This document shows, one piece after another, positions 1 to 12,080 of a stretch of DNA of 64,000 bases. The position numbers were made by a program, and so were the translations under genes. The DNA comes from Puffinus mauretanicus (Eukaryota; Chordata; Aves; Procellariiformes; Procellariidae): NCBI GenBank assembly GCA_023333565.1, contig JAJKFH010001167.1:1-64000 (forward strand). The letters run 5' to 3'. How positions within the stretch are numbered: the stretch's first letter is position 1; every line of letters starts with the position of its first letter. The notes under the pieces are model-generated. The model made no database searches and had not been told where the DNA came from. It saw only the letters and a program-made list of their open reading frames with translations.

Positions 1-1518
1 GGGATGTAATTAATATAAGTGCTTTAGAAGTCAGCGAGACCGTGAAAGAAAAACTCAGTAACTTCACCCTTCTGTTCCATACCACAGTATGTTTCAGAGA
101 TTTCAGAGATTTGATCATTTATTTTCTCACTTTGCTGAGACAGAATCTTATGGCTTGAGACTTGCTTGAATGGCCGTGATGGGTTAAGGTCTCCCTATCC
201 ATTGCCATCACCACTCCTTCAGTTGTGCTGGCACAACTGTTTCTGTAGCAAAAGTGTGAGCTACAGAAAAGACTAATTTAGGTTGTTTTTTATCTCCACA
301 TCGCATTTTCCTTTGCATGGCTTTTCTTTTTATTTTTAAAACCAGGTTAATTATTTTATATAACTCCCAGTACACAATGAGTTATGACGGTGAGTTTGTA
401 AGACAGAGAATGGGAGGCTGTACTTCTCTTGAAGGCTCTGTCTGTTGAAACAAGGGACTAAATAAACCAGCCATGAATCAAGGCTCTGATTGTCACGGAT
501 GATTTTTGCTATGTGCAATTTGCTACTATTTTTCCCTTTATCATTTATACTTACATTTCAGCTCTTCATCTTCAAAAGAAGCATCTGTGCAGTCATGTGT
601 ATCCTTATCTTTTGACAGCTCTTTAAACAAACGACATACATACAGATAATGGTCAGCATAGCTTAAACTTTTCGTATAGTGATAAATCTTTGTTAAAAGC
701 TGGCCATCCAGGAACTATGTGACTTAAATGCAGATCGTGAGAAGAGATTAATACCAAATGTTGTGTCCATTTTGGGCAAGTATTCTCAAGAAAGGTTTTC
801 TTCGGAAAAACCCCAACTGCCAGTATGAACTAACTATCACACAGCAGTTTAATCTGAAGTGTCTCCAAATAAAACCATACACGAAATTAAAAAAAAACCA
901 CCATGAGCCACCATGAGAAGAAGTTAAAGGATTTTAATCTCTTCTCTCCCACTGTAAATATTAACCCTCTCCACTCTTTCCTCCATTTCTGTCATGGTGG
1001 TACTGGCCATTCACTCAGCTTTGCTCATAGCAAATAGCATCAGTATCTCAACAGGAGGAAAAAGAAACTGTTAGGGAAGCTAAAGTTTATTCCTGTATTT
1101 CTCCTCTGTCCTCAATGTTGTGACAAAGACCCTCAAATGCACGCTATAATACTGGAGAAAACACAGGATCATGCCAACATGGCTCAAATTGCAGTGTAGA
1201 GTCTGCATACCAGGATGTGCTGCCAATCTGAGGCATATGTTCCAGGGAGCACGTCCCATCCTACCACAGACTTTCCAAAACACAGCACCACTCTGTCCTT
1301 TTCTCATGCATATCAGGACTGTGTCTGCTCCTGGAACAAGTACGCTTTTCTTTCACGTTTTCCTTTCAAGAAGCTGACATAGTAACGAAATGTCACTCTT
1401 CAATTGTAATTTATAGTTGTTACATAAATGAGAAGTAGAAAGCAAAATGAAAGTTGAATGTAAATCTGCATTTGGTTGTCACCGTTATAAAGTAAATTCT
1501 CAAGCAATTATTTCCACA

Positions 1519-1709
1519 AGAATCATAGAATCATAGAATCATTAAGGTTGGAAAAGACCTCTAAGATCATCAAGTCCAACTGTCAACCCAACACCACCAT
1601 GCCCACTAAGCCACGTCCCTAAGCGCCTCATCTACACAGCTTTTAAATACTTCCAGGGATGGTGACTCAACCACTTCCCTGGGCAGCCTGTTCCAAGACC
1701 TGATCACAC
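1519..1709 (-). mobile_element. CR1 retroposon 3' fragment
   Basis: A 5'-truncated CR1 LINE in minus orientation. It starts with repeated AGAATCAT units, the reverse complement of the CR1 ATTCTATG 3' terminus, then continues into the 3'UTR and the last codons of the CR1 reverse transcriptase frame. It is highly similar to the tails at 28540 and 62474, which points to one subfamily. Confidence 0.93.
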
Positions 1710-3230
1710 TGAGCTAGATTTATGCCATATGTACATACTTGCTATTGATGAACTAGCCACAGGTGTTCTGTTGTCCTTATTTGCGCTAGCTGAAAGAAAA
1801 TAAGAGAGAAAAATCAAAAAGAAAACAAAATACTTACTTTAGATCTAATGGGGGCTTAAGCACACTGGTGGGAAGGGCACACTTAGCATAGTGTAATCAC
1901 TGGTTCTCAAAACACTCCATTTCTTCAAAGACTTTAAAATATATTCTCCAGTGGCCCCAGTCTGTCAGTTTCCTTTCCAATTTCCTTTCCTCATTCCTAA
2001 GCCAGACCTCCATTGATACTATACCCTAACATCACTGAAAAATACTTGTTTTCCATTGTATATTTTCTCCCAGAATTTGAACATATTGGGCAACAGGGAA
2101 CAAGAAGGGAATCACCTTCTCAGTGCTTTTTGAGGGGAAAAAAGCCCATATTCCAGGGAGGTTCCATTCTGAAGGAATCACTTGTCTGGTCATCTATGAC
2201 AGCTTGGGTTTTAAAAGAAAAACCTGTTGCTACTACTTTAGCTTCTGAATCAACTTGTAGTTTATGACACACACACACATATGTAACATAATCATGATAA
2301 TCACATACGTCATTACCATGTATACACACAAACAGTACGTATTACTCAAGCAGCCTAGGGAACTTCTGACCTTCACTGAAATCCCCAGATGGGAATCTTC
2401 TGAGAAGTCAAGGATTTTGCTGTCCCTTCTTCCACTTTCATGTTCTGCTCCTATTCCTATCGCGTTCTAAGGACAAGTATATTCTTATACAGGCAGGGTT
2501 ATCTACGGGCCTTCTGCAGGCTGTTAGCATCACCTGCAAGCCTGTTAACGAACACTTCTCCCAGGACATGTTTCCATAGCACCAATGCAGGAGAGGAGTT
2601 TGTGACCAAAACACTGAATATCCACATTTATTTCTATCTTGTATTTATTTTATGGAACTTGAACGCAAACGCTCAGTGTAGAGTTTGCTTATAGATGGTT
2701 TTGTGTAACTTCCAGACAGAAATTAGGGCTGTTTATGGTTTTCACTGTGGAAAAGAGAGCTGGCAGACAGGAAAACCAGCAGTTCTGTTATACCACCTCA
2801 GAAAGTACACCTCTCTTAGTGTGGAAGCTTTTGAGCTACCACTTGAAAAGGCAGTACAACTAGCCTTTGCATTAGTTCCAGCTGAGTTTCATGCTAGGTA
2901 CACACATTTACATCTCCTATAAAATTCAAGAATTTCGACAGGAGCATTTAGTCAACTATCTTGTTCAGGTTTTTGGAGCATTTCTGGTAATAATTTACAG
3001 AGTCATGCCAGTATGATATTATAATGCCAAGACTACTGTATCAGCTTCCAAGCCTCTTGTCCTTCTCTGCAGACAACTTGACCAAAAAAAAATTTCAAGA
3101 AGTTATTTGGAAAAAATCCAAAAATTTGTTATACAGAGGAAGAGTTCTGGCGAAAACCAGAACGTTCACCGAAAACACTTTCCTTTCGACATTTCCAAAT
3201 TAGTCCTATGGGTGTTCTGAGATCTGCATG

Positions 3231-3278
3231 ACTTTATTGTAACTGTTAAAATGTGACTTTATTGTAACTGTTAAAATG
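3231..3278. repeat. 25-base tandem duplication containing a minus-strand poly(A) signal
   Basis: Two exact 23-base copies at 3231-3253 and 3256-3278, separated by TG. Read on the minus strand, each copy contains AATAAA, at 3238-3233 and 3263-3258. The pair lies about 740 bases past the likely CD274 stop codon. Confidence 0.85.
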
Positions 3279-3998
3279 AAGAGTGAAAAATACTCCTGAA
3301 TATAAAATCCTCAAACACACCTACCTTCCCTCCAAGGGAAAAAAAAAAAAAAACCCACAAACAAACAACAAAAAAACCCCACAAACAACCAACCAAAGAA
3401 AAAAATGTAACAGTACTTATTTCAGGTTAAGCAACACAAAGGTTTCAAACATTTTTTCTTTAATTTGGAGGCAAACCATGTTCTTTTCATGCTCAGATAC
3501 CCTAAAAATTATTTCTCCGAGTTTTTTCTTTGGTTAGCTAGCAAGCGAAAACAAATTACCCCCAATGATTTAGCTCTTCAGCATACCATGATGCTGAAAA
3601 TGTCCGATTCAAGTCAGTGAAGTGAACTGAAAAAGCTCAAAACTTAACAAGGAAATGAATCAAGTGGTATGAAGCCACAGTGGGAATATTCCCTCTTGTG
3701 AAAAAAAATCTTTCAGACTCAAAGCTTTGCACATATCACTTCATATGCAGTCCACCATTTTTATAGTGTTTTAACCAGAATAAAGATATATGTAGAATTC
3801 ATAGCAATTAGATCACTTAATAAAACATGTGCTCACAGTTCAGTGAAATTTTTCAGAAACTGCAGGGAAAAAAACCCTAAAAAACCTCCAGTGCCCTGGA
3901 GTATTCTGGTCCCCAATCAAAAGAGAGGACACAGAATTGGAAACTTCCATTTCCAGTAGGTGCATAAGCTGTGCTTTGATGTTTGAATAGATTAGACA

Positions 3999-4024
3999 CT
4001 AATCTTCCTGCTTTACGCTGTTAC
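3999..4024 (-). CDS. CD274: Candidate CD274 cytoplasmic-tail exon with stop codon
   Basis: On the minus strand a pyrimidine-rich tract ending TTTTTCTTATAG is followed in the correct phase by codons for GNSVKQED and a TAG at 4001-3999. This resembles part of the human tail (NSKKQSD within a longer segment) but is much shorter. Two weaker acceptors in the same phase exist nearby, at about 4200 and 3868. Only transcript data can settle which is used. Confidence 0.5.
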
Positions 4025-7000
4025 CTATAAGAAAAATTAACAGAGATGCATGGGTAAGTGGTTTGCAAGGGACTGACAACCTGTTCCACTTTGTTAACTT
4101 GCCAGTATTTAACTACGTCAAGTAAAGAGAAAGAAAGAAACAATGTGGTAAAAAATATAGTGGTTTCAGGATGACAGACCTAAGGCAGACTTCCACCTCT
4201 GTGAGAATAAATTAACAGAACAGACTGATAATAACGGAGATACACTAAAATAAATAATTCGAATACCTTTTCTTATGCAGAGCATAAATAGAAGCACTGA
4301 TCCAAAGAAAGCAGTCACAATGAGAATTGCTCCAACAAAGCGTCTGCTCTCAGTCCGCAGAACTCCATCAGCTGAATCTTTGAGAAAAACAAATGGGGGA
4401 AAGACATTGCATAATTGCATAACTTCTCCCTTTTTCTTTCATTTTCACCGTATTATTTTTGCTATGAGCAGTTCAGACGTGATAACAGCATTTTAGATTG
4501 TGTCTAAGGTCAGGTGCTGATGGAATACTTCACCATATCTCGTTATCCCAATAAAGGAAAAAAAGATAGAATGTATTCATATTTATCTTTGCTTCCTGCA
4601 TTCCATATGATAGTGCCTTTGCTTCCTGTCACAAATCCTGCTTGTCACCAAGGTACAAAGTGTTACATCTAGCTTAGTTTCCAATCAGGACTACAGAAAA
4701 GAGCTGATTGAGAAAGAAAACAGAGTCCCTTTCATCTGGTAAAGCTCTGAACGCAAAGGATAAGTGGCCTCCCTGAATCCCAGGGGCATTTCTTGTTAAA
4801 AACCAAACTTGCCCGCTCACCACTCGTTGACAGGATGACTTGGCTTCCTCACTCTCAGCTGCCTCTTTCCTCCTCTTGTCAGTCCCAAAAAGTGTGCCAG
4901 CACAGGCGTTTTTAAAACTGCGTGGTGAACAGGACCAGAGAAATGACCTGACCAAGTAACAGTCTCATAAACAGAAATATTATTTTTGAGTTGGATCAGG
5001 TCTCCAGTCTGGTTGAAAGCTTGTGCAAACATACCAGGGTACAACGCGGAAATTAAAAGAGTAACCAAAAGCAAAAGCAGTAGGGGTGATGCCCAGTTAA
5101 AAGATCTAATGAGAAATGGTATTGGTCTTCTCTGTTCATGCACCTTCCTTCAATTCAGACTTTATGAGAAAAAAAAAATCTGTGTACAATTTGCTAAATT
5201 TAAATATGCTCAAAGCAAAGGCTGTACTGGCAAGAAAAGATCATATTGTTCAAATTTATTTGACAGTTTTCATCAGCAAAACAGAACATTCTTGGAAGGT
5301 GTGTTTAATTTGTATGGGAGGATTTCATTTCTAGGCTCAGAGTTATATGCTTTTCAGATAATGGAAATTTTTTTAATACTCAGACTCAATCTTCTCATAA
5401 CTGCAGGTCATGCAAAATTCCTATCCTTGAATTCCATCTACACATGCATGATGAACATGTTAGTATGGTGGAAGTGTACACTAATAGCAAAACTTAACAA
5501 CACAGGTATTTCTTTTTAGCCTTTTCAAAATCAGATAAGAAAGAGAAACAAATCATGGCTGATTCAACTGGGACAAAATGACACAGTACCTTGAAGTGTA
5601 TTACCATAAATGAAATTCAGAAATGTTACCTGCTATGTGTAAAATGGCAGATGTATTTTCTTGCAGCTCTTTATTCCAGAATATACAGTAAAAAATCTCA
5701 TCAATCCTACTTTTGATTGTAAGGGTGCTTGTCACACGATACAGCTGATCACTTCCAGTTTCATAACTTGTGTTTGCCTTATCAGTCAAATCTTCACATT
5801 CTCTGTTTTGCCATATCACTTCAGCTTGTGGGTATCCTTCTGACTGACACGTCAACTTCCATTTGTTGTCTCCTGTGCTCACCACTCCTTGGGTTATAGT
5901 TCTATAAGGAGCTAAACAAGTGGAAGAAAATGATTACTAGTAAGAAGCTAGAAGAAGAGCGTATATTAGGAAGACACCTTTTCCAAGTTTCTGTACACCA
6001 GCTTGGATTTTGTAAATAATACTCTTGACAGGATAAGTAAATATCACTATTGTGTCTCTCCGTAGTAACTGGAGGTGCAGGATTTATTACATTTTTTACA
6101 CTCTTCAGAAAATTGCATTAGCTTTGTGGCCTTTGTCCTGTCTAAATGGTTTTTACAACACCACTCCTCATATAACATTATGGGAAATAAAGGACAGAAC
6201 ATGGATTCAACCTAGACAGAGACACAAGGTTATACAGCTGTGCAATGGCCATGAGGTGGATCCTGTCTCTGGAGAGGTTTCTTTAAATGTTAAACCAGAC
6301 ATGTCTTACTTCAGGGACTCCTCTGAAATCTTTTAACAGTATCAGACAGCACTGAATCTCCTGCAGTAGCACTCTCACCCTTAACTTTCAGATTGATTGT
6401 CTTGTAGTCAGCTCCCCCGTAGCCAATAAGACAGCGGTAAAACCCTGCATCTCTGAGCTTCACATCAGTGATCTGAAGGAGAGACTGTCCCAAGTTCAGA
6501 TTTTCTTTCAGCAGTCTTATTCTTCCCTTAAAGTCACTGTGCTGACTTTCAAAGTCTTCCTCTCCTTTGAGAAGTGAGTAAACCTGCTTTAACTCATCGT
6601 TCTTTTCCCAGCTGACACTTAAATCTCTAAACTTTAATTTCCCATTCACTGGAAACGTGCATTCCATGGTCACGTTGTTCCCATGTTCCACAGTGTAGAG
6701 TGACTGGGGAGCTTCAACCGTGAATAAAGCTGAAAAACAAAATTTTCCAATTATAAGCCTAATCTTCGAAGTCAGGTCTTACCATATACATAGGACATTT
6801 TAAGGACCAAAAGTATCTGCCCTGTTCAGAAAAGTTAAACATTTTTGCATGCACTTCCCCAAGTTTGGGACAACCTGGGCTATTTATACCTGCAAACACC
6901 TGCTTTGTGCACACACGCAGTGTGATGCTGTACTAAAAATAGGCAAACGTGTGTGCACAGCCCCTCAGCTGTTGCTTTCAGAACACTGCCACGGTAACAG

Positions 7001-7441
7001 GCAATTGTTAGTGCCTCGGATGGGAATGTTCTGTTTATATAAATGTCAATTGTTTTTACACACAATGTTAAAGAATACATGACAATTCCCAGATCTGACA
7101 GTGCCAAGAAAGCTTTTTGTTCAATGCGAACGGTATCTTGCCTGAAATGGTGTCTACGGCTGAAACACCGACAGGGATTTTGACCTGGCCCCGTATCAAA
7201 GCACACATATTAAGCACACAGATCTAGTTTAATGTAAAAGCATGCTAAGACCCTTTTTATTTAAAACATTAAGGAGAAAACCCCAAACGCTAGCATCTGA
7301 AGGAAAACTGATGAATTTCTGCGCTTATACATGGAAAGGAAATATACTTAAACAGTTCTACTGCTTCTTACGACTCAGCTTCTTACCATTTAGGAAATGC
7401 CAGTAGAATAAAAATATATACAAAAGCAAAGGCTTTCCCAT
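3999..7441 (-). CDS. CD274: Programmed death-ligand 1 (PD-L1, B7-H1), five coding exons
   Basis: Type I membrane protein of the B7 family. In vertebrates it binds PD-1 on T cells and dampens their activation. Coding exons on the minus strand are 7441-7387, 6729-6379, 5911-5630, 4377-4267 and a provisional 4024-3999. All introns are GT-AG and phase 1, as is normal for Ig-superfamily genes. The joined protein is 274 aa (human is 290): signal peptide about 1-18; IgV about 20-135 with Cys42 and Cys118 and the conserved DAGFYRC and GYGGADYK motifs; IgC about 137-229 with Cys157 and Cys211 and the EGYPQAEVIW motif; a transmembrane helix about 243-263; then a short basic tail. N-glycosylation sequons lie at Asn37, Asn182 and Asn221. 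Cys174 in the IgC domain has no obvious partner. The ATG follows a plausible acceptor, so a noncoding 5' exon is expected, probably in the CpG island near 11.7 kb. Identity is near certain; the last exon is provisional. Confidence 0.93.
4267..4377 (-). CDS. CD274: CD274 stalk and transmembrane exon
   Basis: This 111-nt exon has acceptor TTTTTCTCAAAG and donor GTATTC, phase 1 at both ends. It encodes a short stalk (DSADGVLRTESRR), a hydrophobic helix starting FVGAILIVTAFFGSVLLF, and a membrane-proximal IRK stop-transfer segment. The matching human exon also ends in an RKG codon split after its first base. Confidence 0.9.
5630..5911 (-). CDS. CD274: CD274 IgC-domain exon
   Basis: This 282-nt exon follows a TTGTTTAG acceptor and ends at a GTAACA donor, phase 1 at both ends. 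It encodes the membrane-proximal C-type Ig domain. The C-domain signature LTCQSEGYPQAEVIW is present, as is the second cysteine in DEIFYCIFW. Two NTS glycosylation sequons are visible. The extra Cys174, within the segment NRECED, is not part of the canonical pair. Confidence 0.96.
6379..6729 (-). CDS. CD274: CD274 IgV-domain exon
   Basis: This 351-nt exon has a TTTTTCAG acceptor and a GTGAGA donor and is phase 1 at both ends. It encodes one complete V-type Ig domain of 117 residues starting ALFTVEAPQSLYTVEHG. It holds the disulfide cysteines (residues 42 and 118), a core Trp at residue 59, and the ITDVKLRDAGFYRC and YGGADYK segments that mark PD-L1. In the mammalian protein this domain forms the PD-1-binding face. 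Confidence 0.96.
7387..7441 (-). CDS. CD274: CD274 signal-peptide exon
   Basis: On the minus strand an ATG at 7441 opens a hydrophobic leader beginning MGKPLLLYIFLFYWHF. It ends in phase 1 at a GTAAGA donor (7386-7381). Upstream the minus strand reads as a T-rich tract ending in TTTTAG at about 7459, so about 18 nt of 5'UTR sit on this exon before the start codon. Confidence 0.88.
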
Positions 7442-7459
7442 GATGTAGATAGAACCTAA

Positions 7460-10400
7460 AATGATAAAATAATAGACAAATATAAATATCCACTCATTTT
7501 ATAACTTGCACTGTAAAATACACTTTGTCTTCACTTCACACAAAGAACTGGACAGAAGGCACCGAATTCCACTCTAGCCGAAAACATGACAAAATTGCAC
7601 CTTTAACTAGAGTAGATGCTCAGGCAGAAAGCTTCCTGCATGGGTCCATGAAGAACATCTAATTTTATTTGCTTCAAACATTTGTCCTTGGTTTGGCAAA
7701 ATGTATGCTTTATCACTATCCGTCAATTAGTAAATAAATATTCACAAATACCCAATTGTTCCCCTAAACTGTAGCAGGGAGCGTTGCTCCTGCCAGGAGG
7801 AGAATGGAGGATTTTTCCATACGCGTTCAGTGGCAGCAATAGAACTTAGTCCTTCCCCACCTCTTTGCCTTACTTTAACATACTGTGAACATACCCTGTT
7901 TTATAACAACTGGTCCCACAGTACTTACAACGGCGCTCATTAAGTTACATATATTGTGAACAGAATTCACAATGAGGTAATTAATCACTTAATGAGTATG
8001 TACACAATAGTGCCTTTGTAAACAGTGACAAACCCAACAAATTTCTTGAATTTCTGCTGCATTACCTCTGAACATGTAAATTATTTCAATTTTCTGTCAG
8101 AAGTTTTTCCCTTTTTTATTGACATAGCTTTTATACTCCTACATCACACTGTAACATTATAAAACACCGATTAACGTCAATTCATACACTTAACCTTCAT
8201 ACACCCACTGCACTTGCTAAGTATGTATTTTAAGTCAGAGCAATACTAGTATCAAACACTGCCATCGTTTTTCAAATTACTCTCAAGAAAAATTCAGACT
8301 CACTGTAATGGAAGTCTTTCATGAGTACAGAGAACTGTAGAATTTTATCTAAATAAAGTCCTCATTTTGGATACCCAAACAGCCACAAAAATAAGGAAAG
8401 ATTGCCTTCAACTGTTTTCTAGTGGTAGTTTCAGCATTTGCGTAAGAAATTAGGCAACTGTAATACCCACGTTTCCTAACTGAAGAAATTCTATCTGGAC
8501 TGTGACTCTTACAATTTTTGGTAAGATGTTTTGTCCTCCTTTCTCTGGTTGTCAACTTTAAGATGATAATAAAGTTACAACATTGTCCTGAATCGTAAGA
8601 CACATGTACCTTTACAGTGTTCTGGCTTAAGGGACTTAGAGTCCTCATAAGAATTTGATTCAGGCTACTTTTTTCCTCAGATTGCTGCTGCCTGATCCCA
8701 ATAGCGGGTGTGCAGAAGGCAACACAGATGGAGCCGACAAAGGGAGTTAATCGAATACATTGTTAGGCAGGCATGAGCAACTACAAAAGGATGTTCTGCT
8801 AACAGGGACAGGAAAACACAAATAAGATCCTCAGGATGAAAGATGTGTTTCACTGGTAAATAAACCCCAGGCTTCTTAATGTGGTTAGGTACCCAATTCA
8901 TTACTTAGCCACAAGTGATGTTCTTAAAAGCACTAGCAAACTGCTGCCTAATCCTGGGGGTACCTAAGAGTTTCTGGTGATGTGCACACCTGAGAATGCC
9001 TCCATCATGATGCCACTGCTTGAGTAACAAGCAGTCCAGGGCACCAACTAATCTCCAGAGTAAAGCTTCTCAAACAGGCTAGAGGCATACCAATCTCACA
9101 AGTGCACTCCGATCACGCTTACTCTAGAGGCAAGCCTGCAGAACAGTAAGCCACTGAGACCGATGGGAACAGATGTGCACCTCTCTGTGCTCCCCATGCC
9201 AGAATGACCAGAGTTGTAGCACACTCAGCCCCAAAATACTTTCTACTTTTTTAAAAGTAGAGGCTGTAGCTGAGAAACTGCTCAGAACAAATAGCATGTG
9301 CCCTACAATCACAGAAAGATACCCATATCCATGTATGCAACCCATACCCACTTTTTTGTCAGGAAATCTGAATGTCAGTATGAACTCCAGCAGAGGTGTT
9401 CTGATTAACGCCTGGAAGACGGATGACACCAAGTAAGCTTTTACGGTTCTAAGACCTGTGCTTGTATCCTGCAATTGCTGAACTTTAATTTGCATGCTTT
9501 CTCGCTTTCTCCCACTGTAGACGAAAACAAGCCTTATCACACACAAAAGAAGTATGACTATTACTTACAAAATTCCTCAAGACTGATAAATTCTGCTGTT
9601 GCAATCAATTTTTCACTTTCAGAGAGAAAAAAAGTAGGTCCAGGTCAAATCCAGATGTGCGTGAAAAAACCCGCTACAATAACCATTGCAGACCCTTCTC
9701 CTGGTTCACCCCGAGCAGAAGGATCCCCTGGCTGGATCAGCTGAAGCAGCTCGAGACCTAGATGCCAATCAAAGGTCTTTACCAAAGCTGCAATCTTCTC
9801 ACGATTTTTCTTACAGAATCTACCACAATGCCCCTTCTCTCCTCCTGCCACCTTCTGACATTTATGGCAAACACAGTTTTATAAAAGCAAAAAGATATTC
9901 ACTGTGCAAAATGCTCTTCAGTATTGCTGCTGTATGTTTCCCTCACAATCAAATGAAGAAGACAGGAGAAACAGAACTGTTTGCCCAAAGACTTCTTGTG
10001 ACAGCAATTAAATGTGATGTAACTCCACCTACTTTAGGAAACTTCCCCATTATTGGAAAATTCCCCACTAGGGAAAATTCTCTATTGCTAACAGTGGTTC
10101 ACTGTAACCAGAGTCGAAATGTTGGAAAAATTAGTACATAAAATGCCACAGGCATTTTAAGAAACATGTCATCTGATCAAAGCTGTATGTGAGCAACAGT
10201 CCTTGGAACACCGGTAGCAAGAAGTCATCCATCTAACAAACCCAGGGTCTCCACAGTATTCATCTCAAGCGGTGCCAAACAGCTGTTAACAACAACTGGA
10301 AATTTCTACACAACTTACTCATGCCTGCAAAGGTCATAAGTAGGAGTAATGGGAAGACAATTGCCTACCCATCTCCGGTAAGAAGAGATATTCTCTCCCC

Positions 10401-11400
10401 AATATTAGAGCACAATGAAGGCCCCTTGCCTTGCCATGGTGTAGTACAAGAAGAGTTGTTAAGCCTATGCATTAGCTTAGCAAAAAATAAAAACCACTGT
10501 CTTTTTCTTGATTCTAGAAGTCATTAAAGAATACAGAAAAAAACCCCAAGTATTAGAAGCCAAAGGATGTACTCACATTAACTTGACGACAGTAGTGGGA
10601 TAATGTGGTCAACAGCACAAAATACAACTTTAAACATATGCTTCAGTGTAAGTTCACCCACTTACGTTGTCTTTGCGTATCTCAAAAAAGGGTTGAGATT
10701 CTCAGAAGAGTTAAAATACTGTGAAATGACTGCTTAAAAGTTTTCAGGAAGTATTTTTCTTCATTCCACTTGACAGCCCACTCACGGTATCTGTCATGGA
10801 AGCAAAACTGCATAATACAGAAAACTGGTAGGAGTTAACCTTTTTACTTGAAGTGTGCGAGGAACATGAAGACAGCGGTATATGAAATAGCTGAATGCAA
10901 CATTTAGGTTCTAATAATCTGAAACTACCTTAGGAGGTTGAGGGGGTGGATTTCTGCAATAGGTGAGACTGATGAAGGTTAATTTCCACTGATTACTTCT
11001 GTGCTTAAAAACAGGTTTAACGATATTTTCTCAGAAAAAAAGGTGCAACAAAAAGAAACTGAAACAAATTTGTGAAATACTGACTGTGAGAAGCCATTGA
11101 TGCAGCTAGCTTTCAATGTCATGAATTTAGTTTCCCCTTTGTCATTGCTTGCCTTGAGGTCACTGGGTTGCTTTTTCCATGTAAGTATTTAGTAGCAAAT
11201 ATAAGACCAGGGCAGGGTTTTTTGGGTTTTGGGGTTTTTTGTTTGCTTTATATATACACACACAAACACATCTATATATAAGCACACGTCTATACATACA
11301 CACTCAGGGTTGACAGCATAGTTATATACGGCAGTTGGTGGGGTTTTGTTTGTCCGTTTGTTTGTTTTACCTCTGTTCTGCAACAGATTTTCCAGACAAG
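7460..11400 (-). other. CD274: Inferred first intron of CD274
   Basis: Between the signal-peptide exon and the CpG island. No conserved coding block is visible, only short chance frames. The intron is inferred because the ATG exon starts after an acceptor and the nearest upstream promoter-like sequence is the CpG island at 11.4-12.1 kb. A CA/TA-rich microsatellite lies at about 11250-11310. Confidence 0.55.
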
Positions 11401-11439
11401 TACCTCAGCCTTGCCTGTCACTGGGTACTCCTCAGCAAG

Positions 11440-12080
11440 ACGTACGACCGGAGCAGCCTCGGGGGGGCCGCGGCAGCTGCCCGTGCCGCCGCCGGACGGA
11501 GCCAGCCCGGGCAGCCGCTAGCGGCACCCCGCGCCCCCCGCCGGGCCGAGCGCCGGGACCCGCCACCTCCCCCTCCCCGGGCGCGGGCGGTGCCGGAGGG
11601 CGGAGAAACACCCGCTCCCGCCCTGGCAGACAGCGGAGCCGGGGGGGCGGTGGGCAGAGACCCTCCCGGCCGACCGCAGCCCGGCTCCCCCCTACCTGGC
11701 GGGCCCTCGGGGCGCTGCGGGCCGCCTCCCGCGGCGGCTGCTCCCGGCGGCGGCCGCTGGGGCTCTGCAGGGCGGCGGCCGACCCGCCTCAGCCCGCCCA
11801 CGCCTCCCCGGTTGGACCCGCTGCGTTAAACCCCGGCCCCGGCCCGCGCCTTCCCCGCCGCCCCCCGCGGCGGGTGCGTGGGCGGAGGCTGCCCCGCGAA
11901 CTCCCCCCGGCTGCGGCCCTGGGCGGAGAGCCGGCCCGAAGAGCCCCGGCGCCGCGCTCCCAGCCCCGCCCTTCCCAGCGCTGCAGCCAGAGCGGCCACG
12001 GCCTCTCGGGAAACAAAACCGAAAGCGGGAGGGCGCCCGCTGCGCTCCTTCTCGGGAAAAGCGTGTCCCGGCGGAAGCGC
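11440..12080 (-). promoter_or_regulatory. CD274: CpG island, likely CD274 promoter and 5'UTR exon
   Basis: An abrupt GC-rich block with dense CpG in an AT-rich setting. It is placed and oriented to drive CD274. On the minus strand a CAG|GTAGGG donor at 11695 could end the noncoding first exon, giving an intron of about 4.2 kb to the acceptor near 7459. Interferon-type motifs lie within it. The long open frames across the block on both strands are a by-product of high GC and few stop codons, and I do not call them genes. Confidence 0.65.
12015..12025 (+). promoter_or_regulatory. ISRE-like motif in the CD274 CpG island
   Basis: AAAACCGAAAG differs by one base from the GAAANNGAAA core bound by IRF factors. 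A TTCNNNNGAA STAT-like palindrome lies at 12049-12058. PD-L1 is known to be induced by interferon through IRF1 and STAT factors in mammals. That these sites act here is inference. Confidence 0.35.

Larger units (their letters stand above)
1..3998. other. CD274 downstream flank or 3'UTR, no further gene seen
   Basis: AT-rich sequence past the likely CD274 stop codon. It contains a short CR1 tail (1519-1709), an A-rich and CA-rich stretch at about 3338-3405, and a 25-base tandem duplication at 3231-3278. Open frames here are short and match nothing I recognise. Some of it may be 3'UTR. PDCD1LG2 would be expected further left on this strand, but I see no exon of it. Confidence 0.6.

Noticed and set aside
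4986..5519. 177-codon plus-strand frame inside the CD274 gene
   Set aside because: AT-rich intronic sequence, antisense to CD274, no recognisable motif.
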